Origin: JBGPOS01 sp041488155
GTDB taxonomy: Bacteria; Chloroflexota; Dehalococcoidia; Tepidiformales; Tepidiformaceae
Direction: 5' to 3'
DNA: 64,000 nt
Assembly (NCBI GenBank): GCA_041488155.1
Contig: JBGPOS010000010.1
Coordinates: 8,083 to 72,082 of the forward strand
The translations under genes were made by a program, and so were the position numbers. Shown here piece after piece: positions 23,154-32,226 of this stretch. How positions within the stretch are numbered: position 1 is the stretch's first letter; each line of letters starts with the position of its first letter. Under the pieces are notes generated by a model, which was given only the letters and a program-made list of their open reading frames with translations, ran no database searches and was not told the origin of the DNA.

Positions 23154-25116
23154 AGTGGACCTCGAGTTCGATGAGCGCGTCGCCCTCGCGGACTACATCC
23201 TGCTCACGCGTGTGGATCACCCGCACAACGCCGGCGGACGTCGCGGTGACGCGGTGTTCCATCTTCATCGCCTCCAGGATAAGGAGGAGTTGACCGGCCT
23301 CTACCGCCTGGCCGGGCTCGACGGCGATCAGCGCGACGGTGCCGGCCAGCGGCGCGACAATTGCGGTCGCGCCTGCGCCCGCCTCTCGGACCTGCCGGGG
23401 AAGCGGCGGGGGCGGGACAAGCCGGAAGGTGACTCGGCGGTCGCCCCCGGCCACCACGACGTCGCCGTCTTCGCTGACCGACACCGCGAACATGAGGCCG
23501 GCCGACCCCGTCAGCACGGTGGTTTCTGCGGTGGCTGGCGTGTCTACAAGCCGGTAGGGAGTCCGCGACTGACCGACCCGAACCTCGCCCTCGCGGGGTT
23601 GCAGGTCGTGGAGGTCGACGGCTTCGGTCTGATTCCCGTCGCTCAACCAGAAGGCTGCCTGGCCGGCACCGAGCCAACCCGGCCCTGAGAACGTACCCTC
23701 CGAACGCCTGGCACCCAACCCGGCAGCGGCCGCCACCCAGTAGTCGACCGGCGTGGCCGCCTCGTCAAGCAGCGAGGCGAGGTTCTCTTCCAGCCAATCG
23801 ACCGTGGCCCGACCCTCGCGGAACGCATCCGAGCCGACTACTGCGCGGTGCAGGGCAAGATTCGTGGCCACGCCGTCGACGAGACTGTCGTCCAGCGCGG
23901 CTCCCGCCTCGGCCAGCGCTGCCTCGCGGGAGGAGGCGTGGACAACGATCTTCGCGAGCAGCGAGTCGTACTGAGCGGGCACGATGTCGCCGGTGGCGAA
24001 GCCGGGATCGACGCGGGTGCCGCTGAGGGAGAAGCGCCCGAGCCTTCCAGCGGCAGGGCGGAAGTCGTTGCCAGGTTCTTCGGCGTTCACGCGGAACTCG
24101 ATGGCGTGCCCGTGCGGCTCCACGCCGGCTTGGGCGAAGGGCAGAGGCTCGCCGGCCGCGATGCGGAGCTGCAGTTCGACGATGTCGAGCCCGGTCACCA
24201 GCTCGGTCACCGGGTGCTCTACCTGCAACCGAGGATTCACCTCCAGGAAGTAGAAGGGGCGCTGGCCGTCGGCCCCCTCTGGGGCGACGAGGAACTCGAA
24301 GGTCCCGGCATTGACGTAGCCGACGGCCCCCGCGAGCTTCAGCGCGGCGGCGGTCAATTGCTGACTCAGGGCCTCGTCGACGACCGGGCTCGGAGTCTCT
24401 TCGATCAGCTTCTGGCGCCGGCGCTGCACCGAACACTCTCGCTCGCCAAGGTGAACAAGGTTCCCGTGCTGATCTGCCAGCACCTGTACCTCCACGTGAT
24501 GCGCGCCGGTCACGAGCTTTTCGAGGAGGAGGCTAGAGTCGCCGAAGGCAGCGCCCGCTTCCCGGCGGGCGCTGTCGATCTCTTCTGCGAGGAGATGAGG
24601 GTCGTGCACAACCCGCATCCCGCGCCCGCCACCACCTCCCCGCGCTTTGACCATGACGGGGAAGCCGATCCTGGCCGCCTGGTGGATGAGCGTGTCGTCG
24701 TCGTCCTCCGCATCCCAGCCGGGCACGACCGGGACTCCGGCGGCCAGGGCCAGCCGGCGCGCGGCAGCCTTGTCGCCGAGCTGGCGCAGCACCTCCGGCG
24801 GGGGCCCGACGAAGACCAGCCCGGCAGCGGCGCAGGCTTCGGCGAAGTCGGCTCGCTCGCTAAGGAAGCCGTAGCCGGGGTGGATCGCTTCGCACCCTTG
24901 GGCCTGAGCGGCGGCGATGACGGCCGAACCATCGAGATAGGTCTCGGCGGCGCTGTAGCCGCGCAGAACGACGACTCCGTCGGCGGCGCGTGCCGCCAGG
25001 CCGTGCCGGTCCGGGATCGAAGCGAGGACGACCGCCCGAATCCCCATTCGCCTGAGCGTCTTCGTTATTCGAACGGCGATCTCGCCCCGATTCGCAACGA
25101 GCACGCTGGTGAACAT
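23152..25116 (-). CDS. Acyl-CoA carboxylase alpha subunit (biotin carboxylase + biotin carrier)
   Basis: The 654-residue protein has a biotin carboxylase ATP-grasp half (VLVANRGEIAVRI at the start, KARGGGGGRGMRVV at about 157-170, and EVNPRLQVEHPVTE) and a biotin carrier domain at the C-terminus with EAMKMEH, the biotin lysine being K618. This fused layout is typical of methylcrotonyl-, propionyl- or geranyl-CoA carboxylase alpha subunits. The matching carboxyltransferase is at 26766-28376 on the same strand. Leucine breakdown (methylcrotonyl-CoA) is the likeliest role given that partner. Confidence 0.9.
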   Translation of the reverse strand: MFTSVLVANRGEIAVRITKTLRRMGIRAVVLASIPDRHGLAARAADGVVVLRGYSAAETYLDGSAVIAAAQAQGCEAIHPGYGFLSERADFAEACAAAGLVFVGPPPEVLRQLGDKAAARRLALAAGVPVVPGWDAEDDDDTLIHQAARIGFPVMVKARGGGGGRGMRVVHDPHLLAEEIDSARREAGAAFGDSSLLLEKLVTGAHHVEVQVLADQHGNLVHLGERECSVQRRRQKLIEETPSPVVDEALSQQLTAAALKLAGAVGYVNAGTFEFLVAPEGADGQRPFYFLEVNPRLQVEHPVTELVTGLDIVELQLRIAAGEPLPFAQAGVEPHGHAIEFRVNAEEPGNDFRPAAGRLGRFSLSGTRVDPGFATGDIVPAQYDSLLAKIVVHASSREAALAEAGAALDDSLVDGVATNLALHRAVVGSDAFREGRATVDWLEENLASLLDEAATPVDYWVAAAAGLGARRSEGTFSGPGWLGAGQAAFWLSDGNQTEAVDLHDLQPREGEVRVGQSRTPYRLVDTPATAETTVLTGSAGLMFAVSVSEDGDVVVAGGDRRVTFRLVPPPPLPRQVREAGAGATAIVAPLAGTVALIAVEPGQAVEAGQLLLILEAMKMEHRVTATSAGVVRVIHTREQDVVREGDALIELEVH

Positions 25117-25178
25117 CGGCGCGATTCTACTCCCTCGTGCCCTGTAGCCATGGCCGCCCGCCCTGTAGGCTTGGGGGC

Positions 25179-26168
25179 GTGCACCGCGTCACGCTGGGCT
25201 CCACCGGCCTCCAGGTCTCACGCCTCTGCCTGGGCGGTATGCAGTTCGGCTGGACCGCGGACGAGGAGCAGTCGTTCGCGGTGCTCGACGCGTACGCTGA
25301 AGCTGGCGGCAACTTCATCGACACAGCGAACGTGTACTCCCGATGGGTGCCGGGGCACTACGGCGGGGAGTCAGAGGAGATCATCGGGCGTTGGATGAAG
25401 GCGCGCGGCAACCGCAACCGGATGGTGATTGCGACGAAGGTGCGCGGGCGGATGTGGGACGGCGAGGACGGCGAAGGACTCTCGCCGATGCACATATTCC
25501 GAGCCGCGGAGGACAGCCTGAAGCGCCTCCAGGTGGACACGATCGACCTCTACCAGGCCCACTGGTTCGACGAAAAGATGCCGATCACCCGGTCGTTGCG
25601 GGGTTTCGAAGACCTCGTCCGCAACGGGAGGGTGCGCTTTGTGGGGGTGTCGAACTTCCCGGCCGATCGGCTGCTCGAAGGCCTGGAGGCAGCTGATAAG
25701 CACGACCTGCCGCGCTTCGAGACCATCCAGCCGCACCACAGCCTGGTCCACCGCTATGAATTCGAGGAGACACTCCAGGGGCTGGCGCTCGACGAGCGAT
25801 TCGGGGTGATCCCCTACAGCCCGCTGGCAGGCGGCTTCCTCACAGGCAAGTACACCCGTGGCGGCCCGCCGGTTGCGAGCCAACGCGCGGCGGGAGTCAG
25901 GCAGTACTTCAGCGAAGAGGGCTGGGCGGTGCTCGATGTCGTCCGAGCGATCGCGGGCTCTCATGCTTCGACGCCAGCGGCAGTAGTGCTCGCCTGGCAG
26001 ATGGCTCAACCGGCAATCACGGCGCCGATCATTGGGGCGAACACGCCCGAACAGTTGGAAGAGCAGCTCGCGGCCCTCTCGCTCATCCTCAGCGACGACG
26101 AGCTCGCACGGCTAACCGCGGTGAGCCGGCCGTTCCGAGAGCTTCCCGTTATCCAGCCGGCACCTTGA
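25179..26168 (+). CDS. Aldo/keto reductase
   Basis: The 329-residue TIM-barrel NADPH enzyme shows the catalytic tetrad D48, Y53, K87 and H128 in NFIDTANVY, VIATKVRG and LYQAHWFD. The N-terminus VTLGSTGLQVSRLCLGGM is the common start of the family. I use the GTG at 25179, since upstream readings from 25137 add residues without similarity. It is divergent from the carboxylase alpha gene and sits between the two carboxylase genes. Substrate unknown; the YajO/YakC-like group is the nearest in pattern. Confidence 0.88.
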   Translation: MHRVTLGSTGLQVSRLCLGGMQFGWTADEEQSFAVLDAYAEAGGNFIDTANVYSRWVPGHYGGESEEIIGRWMKARGNRNRMVIATKVRGRMWDGEDGEGLSPMHIFRAAEDSLKRLQVDTIDLYQAHWFDEKMPITRSLRGFEDLVRNGRVRFVGVSNFPADRLLEGLEAADKHDLPRFETIQPHHSLVHRYEFEETLQGLALDERFGVIPYSPLAGGFLTGKYTRGGPPVASQRAAGVRQYFSEEGWAVLDVVRAIAGSHASTPAAVVLAWQMAQPAITAPIIGANTPEQLEEQLAALSLILSDDELARLTAVSRPFRELPVIQPAP

Positions 26169-26208
26169 GCGACTGGCCCTGCTACAGTTGCGGACAAGGA
26201 GCGCGACG

Positions 26209-26754
26209 ATGATCACTTCGATTTCAGCCTTCCTTCGCTACTTCGACGCCGTCAACCGCCGGGCGATGCGCGACATCAGCGCCCTGCCCGCGGAGGCGGA
26301 CGGGTGGACGCCGGCCACCGGTGACGGCGAGAACGCGTGGAGCATCAACAAGCTCGTTGGCCACATGGCGGGGTCGCGGCTCTACTTCGCGAGCGCCTAC
26401 CAGGCGGAGGGCTGGATCAGCCCTCCGGCTCCAGACGTGAGTTCTCGCGACATGTGGCTCCCGGCCCTGGAGGGCAGCGCGGCAGAGTTCCGGCGCCAGC
26501 TCGAGGGCACGCCGGACGACTGGCTGGCGCGCAGGGTCCCGATGATCGACAGTTCCGGGGCGCTGTCCGGGTGGCGGGTGCTGATGATGATGATGGAGCA
26601 CGACATCCACCACCGCAGCCAGATCGACACCTACGCTGGCCTGAACGGGTGGGAAGTCCCTGACATCTTCAACCGCAGCGCCGAGGCCATTGGATCACTG
26701 CAGGCGGCCGAGCTTGCCAAGCATGGGCGGCAGGGGGCCGTCGAGCAGCTCTAG
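26209..26754 (+). CDS. DinB-family protein
   Basis: The 181-residue protein is a four-helix DinB-type bundle. The presumed metal ligands H52 (VGHMAGS) and H131 with H135 (EHDIHHRSQID) are present. Related proteins act as thiol-dependent S-transferases or have no known activity. AAGGAG at 26196-26201 sets the start at the ATG 26209, not the upstream 26188. It is 40 bases after the aldo/keto reductase. A second, ClbS-like member is at 32227. Confidence 0.82.
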   Translation: MITSISAFLRYFDAVNRRAMRDISALPAEADGWTPATGDGENAWSINKLVGHMAGSRLYFASAYQAEGWISPPAPDVSSRDMWLPALEGSAAEFRRQLEGTPDDWLARRVPMIDSSGALSGWRVLMMMMEHDIHHRSQIDTYAGLNGWEVPDIFNRSAEAIGSLQAAELAKHGRQGAVEQL

Positions 26755-26765
26755 CCCGCCCGGGA

Positions 26766-28376
26766 TCACATCCGGAACACGCCCCAGCGCGACTCAGGAA
26801 TCGGCGCGTTCAGGGCGGCGGAGATGCCCATCGAGAGCACGCGGCGGGTGTCGAGCGGGTCGATGACCCCGTCGTCCCAGAGGCGAGCAGTGCTGAAGTA
26901 GGGCGAGCCTTCCTCCTCGTAGCGTTCGATCGTCGGGGCTTTGAACCGCTCCTGCTCCTCGGGCGACATCTCGTCGCCACGGTCGAGCCGCACTTGAAGG
27001 AGGACGCTCGCGGCCTGTTCGCCGCCCATGACACTGATGCGAGCGTTGGGCCAGGTCCAGAGCTGGCGGGGTCCGTAGGCGCGCCCGCACATCGCGTAGT
27101 TGCCCGCGCCGAAACTCCCGCCGATCACGACGGTGAACTTGGGCACTTCGGCGCTGGCGACGGCCGTCACCATTTTCGCCCCGTCTTTGGTGATGCCCGC
27201 ATTTTCGTACTGCCGCCCGACCATGAAGCCGGTGATGTTCTGGAGGAATACGAGCGGCACGCGACGCTGGGCGCAGAGTTCGACGAAGTGGGCGCCTTTG
27301 AGAGCGCTCTCGGCGAAGAGGATGCCGTTGTTCGCGACGATCCCGACTGGGAAGCCAGTGATGCGAGCGAAACCGCAGACAAGGGTCGTGCCGTACCGTG
27401 CCTTGAACTCGTGGAAGCGGGAGCCGTCGACCACCCGCCCGATGACTTCGCGCACGTCATAGGAGTGTTTGAGGTCGGCGGGAATGATGCCGTAGAGATC
27501 GTCCGGGTCCAGCAGCGGCGGTTCCGTGGGGCTCACGTCCCAGGGCAGTTGCTTCGAACGAGGGACGCTTTCGAGGATGCTGCGGACGATTCGCAGGGCC
27601 TCGCCGTCGTCTTCGGCGAAGTGGTCGGCAACGCCGCTGATGCGGGTGTGCACATCAGCGCCGCCGAGTTCTTCGGCTGTGCTGACTTCGCCTGTGGCGG
27701 CTTTCACAAGGGGCGGACCGCCAAGGAAGATCGTCCCTGTGCCACGAACGATCACCGTCTCGTCGCTCATCGCTGGGACGTACGCCCCGCCGGCGGTACA
27801 CGAGCCCATCACAGCCGCCACCTGGTAGATGCCCTGGGCGCTCATCCGGGCCTGGTTGTAGAAGATGCGGCCGAAGTGGTGTCGATCGGGGAAAACGTCG
27901 TGCTGGAGCGGAAGAAACGCGCCTCCAGAATCGACAAGGTAGATGCAGGGCAGGCGATTCTGTTCGGCGACTTCCTGGGCGCGAAGATGCTTCTTCACCG
28001 TCATGGGGTAGTAGGTGCCGCCCTTCACGGTGGCATCGTTGGCGACCACGACGCACTCGTGGCGAGCGACCACGCAGATGCCGGTCACGATCCCGGCGCT
28101 GGGGACTTCATCCTCGTAGACCCCATCCGCCGCGAGGGGGCTGAACTCCAGGAACGTGGTGGCCGGGTCGATCAGGCGCTGGATGCGCTCGCGAGCGAGC
28201 AGCTTGCCGCGGGCGTGGTGACGGGCAACGTATTCGGGCCCACCGGCCTCGCGCACGCGGTCAAGCCGTTCACGCAGGTCGTGGAGGAGCGCAACGTTGC
28301 GCTCCAGGTTGGCGTCGAAGTCGGGCGCGCGAAGGTCGATGCGGGTCGCCAACTCAGGGACATCGTGCCATTCCAT
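26766..28376 (-). CDS. Acyl-CoA carboxylase beta subunit (carboxyltransferase)
   Basis: The 536-residue protein belongs to the methylcrotonyl/propionyl-CoA carboxyltransferase family. The crotonase-like halves are visible in PCIYLVDSGGAFLPLQ, SCTAGGAYVPAMSD and VIGGSFGAGNYAMCGRAYGPR. The last two patterns, especially the AMCGRAY segment, favour a methylcrotonyl-CoA carboxylase beta subunit. The start at 28376 gives MEWHDVPELATRID; a longer frame has no clear ribosome site. Together with the alpha subunit at 23152 it would form the enzyme, though the two genes are separated by two genes on the opposite strand. Confidence 0.9.
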   Translation of the reverse strand: MEWHDVPELATRIDLRAPDFDANLERNVALLHDLRERLDRVREAGGPEYVARHHARGKLLARERIQRLIDPATTFLEFSPLAADGVYEDEVPSAGIVTGICVVARHECVVVANDATVKGGTYYPMTVKKHLRAQEVAEQNRLPCIYLVDSGGAFLPLQHDVFPDRHHFGRIFYNQARMSAQGIYQVAAVMGSCTAGGAYVPAMSDETVIVRGTGTIFLGGPPLVKAATGEVSTAEELGGADVHTRISGVADHFAEDDGEALRIVRSILESVPRSKQLPWDVSPTEPPLLDPDDLYGIIPADLKHSYDVREVIGRVVDGSRFHEFKARYGTTLVCGFARITGFPVGIVANNGILFAESALKGAHFVELCAQRRVPLVFLQNITGFMVGRQYENAGITKDGAKMVTAVASAEVPKFTVVIGGSFGAGNYAMCGRAYGPRQLWTWPNARISVMGGEQAASVLLQVRLDRGDEMSPEEQERFKAPTIERYEEEGSPYFSTARLWDDGVIDPLDTRRVLSMGISAALNAPIPESRWGVFRM

Positions 28377-28419
28377 GGGCGAAAGCCTACCCCGACCGTG
28401 GTCCCGACGCACGAAAGCT

Positions 28420-29151
28420 TCAGCGAAAGACGGCGGCCACGATCGCCAGGAGGGCGCTGGCGGCTAGCGTCGCGAGCACGAGCGTGCGGAATCGCTGCTC
28501 ATTGAAAAGGCGGTAGAGGATGTTCCCCGCGACGAACCCCACGGCCAGGGCGGGCAACGCCACGGCGGTGGCGCCTCCGACGTCCGAATCGAATCGGCCT
28601 GTGAGGGCGAGGAGCCCGACAGCGATGGCGCTGCTCGCGAGGAAGTACGCAGTCAGCGTGGCCCGGAAGGCGTCGGGCGAAAGTCCCTTGCCCTGGAGGT
28701 ACACGACCACGGGCGGCCCGGACATGCTGGTACTGGTGTTGAAGACGCCGCTCAAGAACCCGGCGGCTGCGTCACCGGCCGCACCAGCGTCGTGGAGGCG
28801 CAGACCTCGCGCGAGCAGGGCGGTGAAGAGGAGCACGCTGCCGGCGATGAACAACTGGAGCGTCGAGGAGTCAAGGTAGATCAGGAGGAGAAGCCCCAGG
28901 GGCATCCCGACGGTCGCCGCGGCCAGGAGCGACCAGGCTGTCCGCCATTGGACGCCGGCGTGGACTCGCGTGAGCATCATCACGTTGACGGACGCGGAGA
29001 GCACGTTCGCCACCACGACGGCGTCTTTAGGGCCGATTACGAGCGAGAGTGGGGGCACGATGAGGAGGCTGAATCCGAACCCGGTGAGCGCCTGCAGCAA
29101 CGCGGCGCCCCCGGCGAGCAGGGCCACGAGGATCCCATCGAGACCACTCAT
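28420..29151 (-). CDS. TauE/SafE-family membrane exporter
   Basis: The 243-residue protein has about seven hydrophobic helices and the repeated pattern of the TauE/SafE permeases, including GFGFSLLIVPPLSLVIGPKDAV early and FLSGVFNTSTSMSGPPVVVYLQ in the middle. Family members export sulfite, sulfoacetate or similar organic anions, or remain unassigned. It lies next to the carboxylase beta gene on the same strand with 43 bases between. Substrate not predictable. Confidence 0.85.
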   Translation of the reverse strand: MSGLDGILVALLAGGAALLQALTGFGFSLLIVPPLSLVIGPKDAVVVANVLSASVNVMMLTRVHAGVQWRTAWSLLAAATVGMPLGLLLLIYLDSSTLQLFIAGSVLLFTALLARGLRLHDAGAAGDAAAGFLSGVFNTSTSMSGPPVVVYLQGKGLSPDAFRATLTAYFLASSAIAVGLLALTGRFDSDVGGATAVALPALAVGFVAGNILYRLFNEQRFRTLVLATLAASALLAIVAAVFR

Positions 29152-29232
29152 CCCATCGTTCTACGCAACGACAGGGGTACGCGCGACTCCCGGCTGCTGT
29201 CACGTCCCACCTGTCGCCTGTACGCTAGAGAA

Positions 29233-29907
29233 GTGGAAGTGGCGAACGAGCTGATGGTGCGGGGCATCGTGGTGGGGGTTTTCCAGGAGAACTGCTGGGT
29301 AGTCGGCAGCCGCCGCACAGGCGAGGCGATCTGCATCGACCCGGGCGACCAGCCCGAGGAGATCCTGGCTCTCGCCCGCGACATGGGGGTCACGATCAAG
29401 CTGATAGCGAACTCTCATGCCCATATCGACCACGTCCTCGGCGTCCACGGCGTGTACAACGCGACGGGCGCGAAATTCCTGCTCCACCACCAGGATCTCG
29501 ACCTCCTCCGAGATGGTTTTCGGATGTCCGCCTCCCGATTCGGCCTTGACCCCTCGCAGGCGCCGCCTGACCCCGACCAATTCGTAGAGGACGGCGACAT
29601 CGTGGAGGTTGCTGGCTTGCAGCTCCAGGCGATCACGACACCCGGCCACACACCTGGGAGCGTGAGCTACTACACGGACGGCCTGCTGTTCAGCGGCGAC
29701 ACCCTGTTCCGGGGCTCGATAGGCCGCACCGACCTTCCTGGTGGAAGCATGGAGCTCGAGATGCGGAGCATCTGCGACCGCCTTCTGGCGCTCCCCGACG
29801 AGACGGTGGTACTACCGGGCCACATGGACGAAACGACGATCCAGTTCGAGAAGGCGCACAACCCGTTCGTGCTTGAATGGCAGCGGCTTCTGCGCGAGCG
29901 GGGCTAA
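29233..29907 (+). CDS. Metallo-beta-lactamase fold hydrolase (glyoxalase II-like)
   Basis: The 224-residue protein has the binuclear metal motif SHAHIDH (H62, H64, D66, H67), followed by TTPGHTPGS, FSGDTLF and LPGHMDE. This order is usual for glyoxalase II-like MBL hydrolases. The GTG at 29233 is used. GTG at 29239 or ATG at 29254 are alternatives. It is followed at 18 bases by a split-barrel flavoprotein, suggesting a shared transcript. Confidence 0.88.
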   Translation: MEVANELMVRGIVVGVFQENCWVVGSRRTGEAICIDPGDQPEEILALARDMGVTIKLIANSHAHIDHVLGVHGVYNATGAKFLLHHQDLDLLRDGFRMSASRFGLDPSQAPPDPDQFVEDGDIVEVAGLQLQAITTPGHTPGSVSYYTDGLLFSGDTLFRGSIGRTDLPGGSMELEMRSICDRLLALPDETVVLPGHMDETTIQFEKAHNPFVLEWQRLLRERG

Positions 29908-29924
29908 CGCCAGTCGTGGCGAGC

Positions 29925-30338
29925 ATGACGGTCGAACAGCGTGACGCGTTCCTGCGGGGCACGCGCATCGCAATCCTGGGTTCGCTCTACGACACCGGGG
30001 CACCTACGGCCATCCCGGTCTGGTTCGACTGGGATGGGGAGTCGGCGACGGTTTTCACGTCGGCTACCTCGGAGAAGATCCGGCGGCTTAAGGCCGATCC
30101 TCGCGCCTGCCTCACCGTGGCGGAGCCGGTTGGGGCGCGCGAGGCATGGGTTACCATCGAGGGAGAGGCAACGATCGAAGAGTCCGGGGGCATCGAGCTC
30201 GCACGGCAGCTGGCGGCCCGCTACTACACGCCGGAACGCGTCCGGGAAGTGATGCCTTCGTGGGAGGCGATGGCGAGCCGCTGGGTGGTTATCCGGATCA
30301 GGCCCACGCGCATCCGCTCAGTTGCGCCGGGCGGGTAG
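29925..30338 (+). CDS. Split-barrel flavin/F420-binding protein (PPOX family)
   Basis: The 137-residue protein is a pyridoxamine 5'-phosphate oxidase-like split barrel. ILGSLYDTGAPTAIPVWFDWDG and TSEKIRRLKADPRACLTV are the usual strand and basic loop in PPOX class F420- or FMN-binding proteins. The ATG at 29925 gives the conserved N-terminus; the start could be GTG 29916. It probably acts as a small reductase or oxidase. The other split-barrel gene at 34824 is related in fold, not closely in sequence. Confidence 0.82.
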   Translation: MTVEQRDAFLRGTRIAILGSLYDTGAPTAIPVWFDWDGESATVFTSATSEKIRRLKADPRACLTVAEPVGAREAWVTIEGEATIEESGGIELARQLAARYYTPERVREVMPSWEAMASRWVVIRIRPTRIRSVAPGG

Positions 30339-30350
30339 CGTCAAGCCCGC

Positions 30351-30917
30351 CTAGTCCTTGAAGTTCAGGTAGTACTTGCTTGGGGTTGGGCCAACCTGGC
30401 CCTGGTACTTGCTCCCCGCGGCCTTCGAACCGTACGGGTGCTCGGCGGGCTCGCTCAGACGCAGGAACGAGATCTGCGAGACCTTCATCTTGTGGTAGAG
30501 CATGATCGGGAGGTTGGCGACGTTGGAGAGCTCGAGGGTGAGATTGCCGTCCCACCCGGGGTCGACGTAGCCGGCCGTGGAATGGATCAACAGCCCGAGC
30601 CGGCCCAGCGAGGACTTCCCTTCGAGCCTGCCCACGATGGAGTCCGGCAGCCGGACACGCTCGTAGGTCATCGCGAGGGCGAACTCGCCCGGGTGGAGGA
30701 CGAAGGGCTTCTCGTCGTCGATCTCGACGAGCTCGGTGAGGTCGGGGTAGTCCTTCTTCACGTCGATGAAGGGGATGCGGGAGTTGCGAAAGACGCGGAA
30801 GAGGTTCCCAAGGCGGAGGTCGACGCTCGCGGGTTGAATGGAGCCCTCTTCGAGCGGCACGATGCTGATGTTCCCGGCTTCGATTTCCCGCCGTATGGTG
30901 CGGTCACTGAGGACCAT
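30351..30917 (-). CDS. dcd: dCTP deaminase
   Basis: Dcd deaminates dCTP to dUTP for thymidylate synthesis. The 188-residue protein has the family pattern IQPASVDLRLG, then GRLEGKSSLGRLGLLIHSTAG, then YVDPGWDGNLTLELSN, with the catalytic glutamate in TLELSN. AAGGA upstream of the ATG at 30917 supports the start; the much longer frame upstream is not coding. A bifunctional DCD-DUT cannot be excluded, but the length fits monofunctional Dcd. It is convergent with the split-barrel gene. Confidence 0.94.
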   Translation of the reverse strand: MVLSDRTIRREIEAGNISIVPLEEGSIQPASVDLRLGNLFRVFRNSRIPFIDVKKDYPDLTELVEIDDEKPFVLHPGEFALAMTYERVRLPDSIVGRLEGKSSLGRLGLLIHSTAGYVDPGWDGNLTLELSNVANLPIMLYHKMKVSQISFLRLSEPAEHPYGSKAAGSKYQGQVGPTPSKYYLNFKD

Positions 30918-31026
30918 GTCGGCCCGTCCTTCCTGCGTTGGTTGAAGCTTACGGGACGCCGCCGGTTCCGGCATTCGCGGGCGCGAGACGGTTAGAATCA
31001 GCCAACCAAGGCACGGAGGCAGCGAG

Positions 31027-32223
31027 ATGGCGGGACCGATGACAGGCGTCAAGGTCGTTGAGATGGGCGTGTGGGTAGCCGGCCCTTCGGCCACCGGGAT
31101 CCTGGCGGACTGGGGCGCCGACGTGATCAAGATCGAGCCGCCAGAGGGCGACCCGTTCCGTGGCCTGTTGGCCAGCCTCGTGAACATCCCGATCAACCCG
31201 ATGTTCGAGCTCGACAATCGTGGCAAGAAAAGTATCGCCATCAACCTCGAGCACGCAGACGGCCTCGCGCTTGCCCGGCGCCTGATCGACGAGGCGGACG
31301 TCTTCGTGTCGAACATGCGGCCGCGCGTGCTGGAAAAGTACGGCCTCACCTACGACGCCTGCGCGGCCCGCAACCCGCGGCTTGTGTACTGCCAGGTCAG
31401 CGGCTACGGGGTTGAGGGTGAGGACGCGGACCGGGCAGCCTACGACGTTGGCGCCTTCTGGAGCCGCGCCGGGGTGGGGGCGAGCCTGATGCTGCCCGGC
31501 GCCGAACCTCCCCAGCAGCGGGGCGGCATGGGCGACCACATGACCGGAGCGAACGCGGCCGGGGCGATCTCGGCCGCTCTCTACAGCCGCGAAAAGACGG
31601 GCAAGGGCCAGCGGCTCGCAGTCTCGCTCATCCGCGTCGGCGTTTACATGATGGGCTGGGACTTCAACGCCCTGCTGCGAATGGGCGTGCTGGGTCCGCC
31701 GGCCGACCGCTACCATTCCGCCAACCCGATCATCAACTCGTATCACGACCGCGAAGGCAAGTGGTTCTGGCTCCTGCTGCTACAGGCGGACCGGCACTGG
31801 CCCGACCTCCTGCGAGCGGTAGATGCGCCCTGGCTGGGCACCGACCCGCGCTTCGAGAGTATCGGCCAGCGCCGCGAGAACGCTGAGGCCCTCGTGCGCG
31901 AGCTCGACGGAATCTTCGAGACGAAGCCGTTGGCTGAGTGGGCGACGATCTTCGACCGCGAAAACGTGTGGTTCGCGCCGGTGCAGACGGTCGCTGAGGT
32001 CGTGGACGACCCGGTGGCGCAGGCCGCGGGCGCCTTCGTCGAAATCGAGAGTCCCGAGGGGCCGATGCGGCAGGTGGCCACGCCGGCAGACTTCTATGGG
32101 ACGCCGATCGAGCATCGGAATTGGGCGCCGGAGCTGGGGCAGGACACAGAGGAGATCCTGCTTGGCCTTGGCTACGACTGGGAGGGGATCATCGCCATGA
32201 AGGAAGCGGGAGCCATCCCCTGA
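31027..32223 (+). CDS. Family III CoA transferase (CaiB/BaiF)
   Basis: The 398-residue protein matches formyl-CoA transferase-like enzymes. The N-terminus GVKVVEMGVWVAGPSA and WGADVIKIEPPEGDPFRG are typical, and the catalytic aspartate is in GGMGDHMTGAN. These enzymes move CoA between carboxylic acids by a covalent aspartyl-CoA intermediate. The ATG at 31027 follows a plausible TAGAAT box at 30993. Substrate unknown; the fatty-acid and branched-chain enzymes nearby suggest acid activation for degradation. Confidence 0.9.
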   Translation: MAGPMTGVKVVEMGVWVAGPSATGILADWGADVIKIEPPEGDPFRGLLASLVNIPINPMFELDNRGKKSIAINLEHADGLALARRLIDEADVFVSNMRPRVLEKYGLTYDACAARNPRLVYCQVSGYGVEGEDADRAAYDVGAFWSRAGVGASLMLPGAEPPQQRGGMGDHMTGANAAGAISAALYSREKTGKGQRLAVSLIRVGVYMMGWDFNALLRMGVLGPPADRYHSANPIINSYHDREGKWFWLLLLQADRHWPDLLRAVDAPWLGTDPRFESIGQRRENAEALVRELDGIFETKPLAEWATIFDRENVWFAPVQTVAEVVDDPVAQAAGAFVEIESPEGPMRQVATPADFYGTPIEHRNWAPELGQDTEEILLGLGYDWEGIIAMKEAGAIP

Positions 32224-32226
32224 CGG

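Noticed and set aside
23848..25398. A 516-residue plus-strand frame across the carboxylase alpha gene
   Set aside because: Antisense to a gene with conserved biotin carboxylase motifs; no recognisable protein.
31027..32223. Assignment of the family III CoA transferase to oxalate/formyl-CoA metabolism
   Set aside because: The family motif is present, but no formate- or oxalate-linked gene lies nearby, so substrate stays open.
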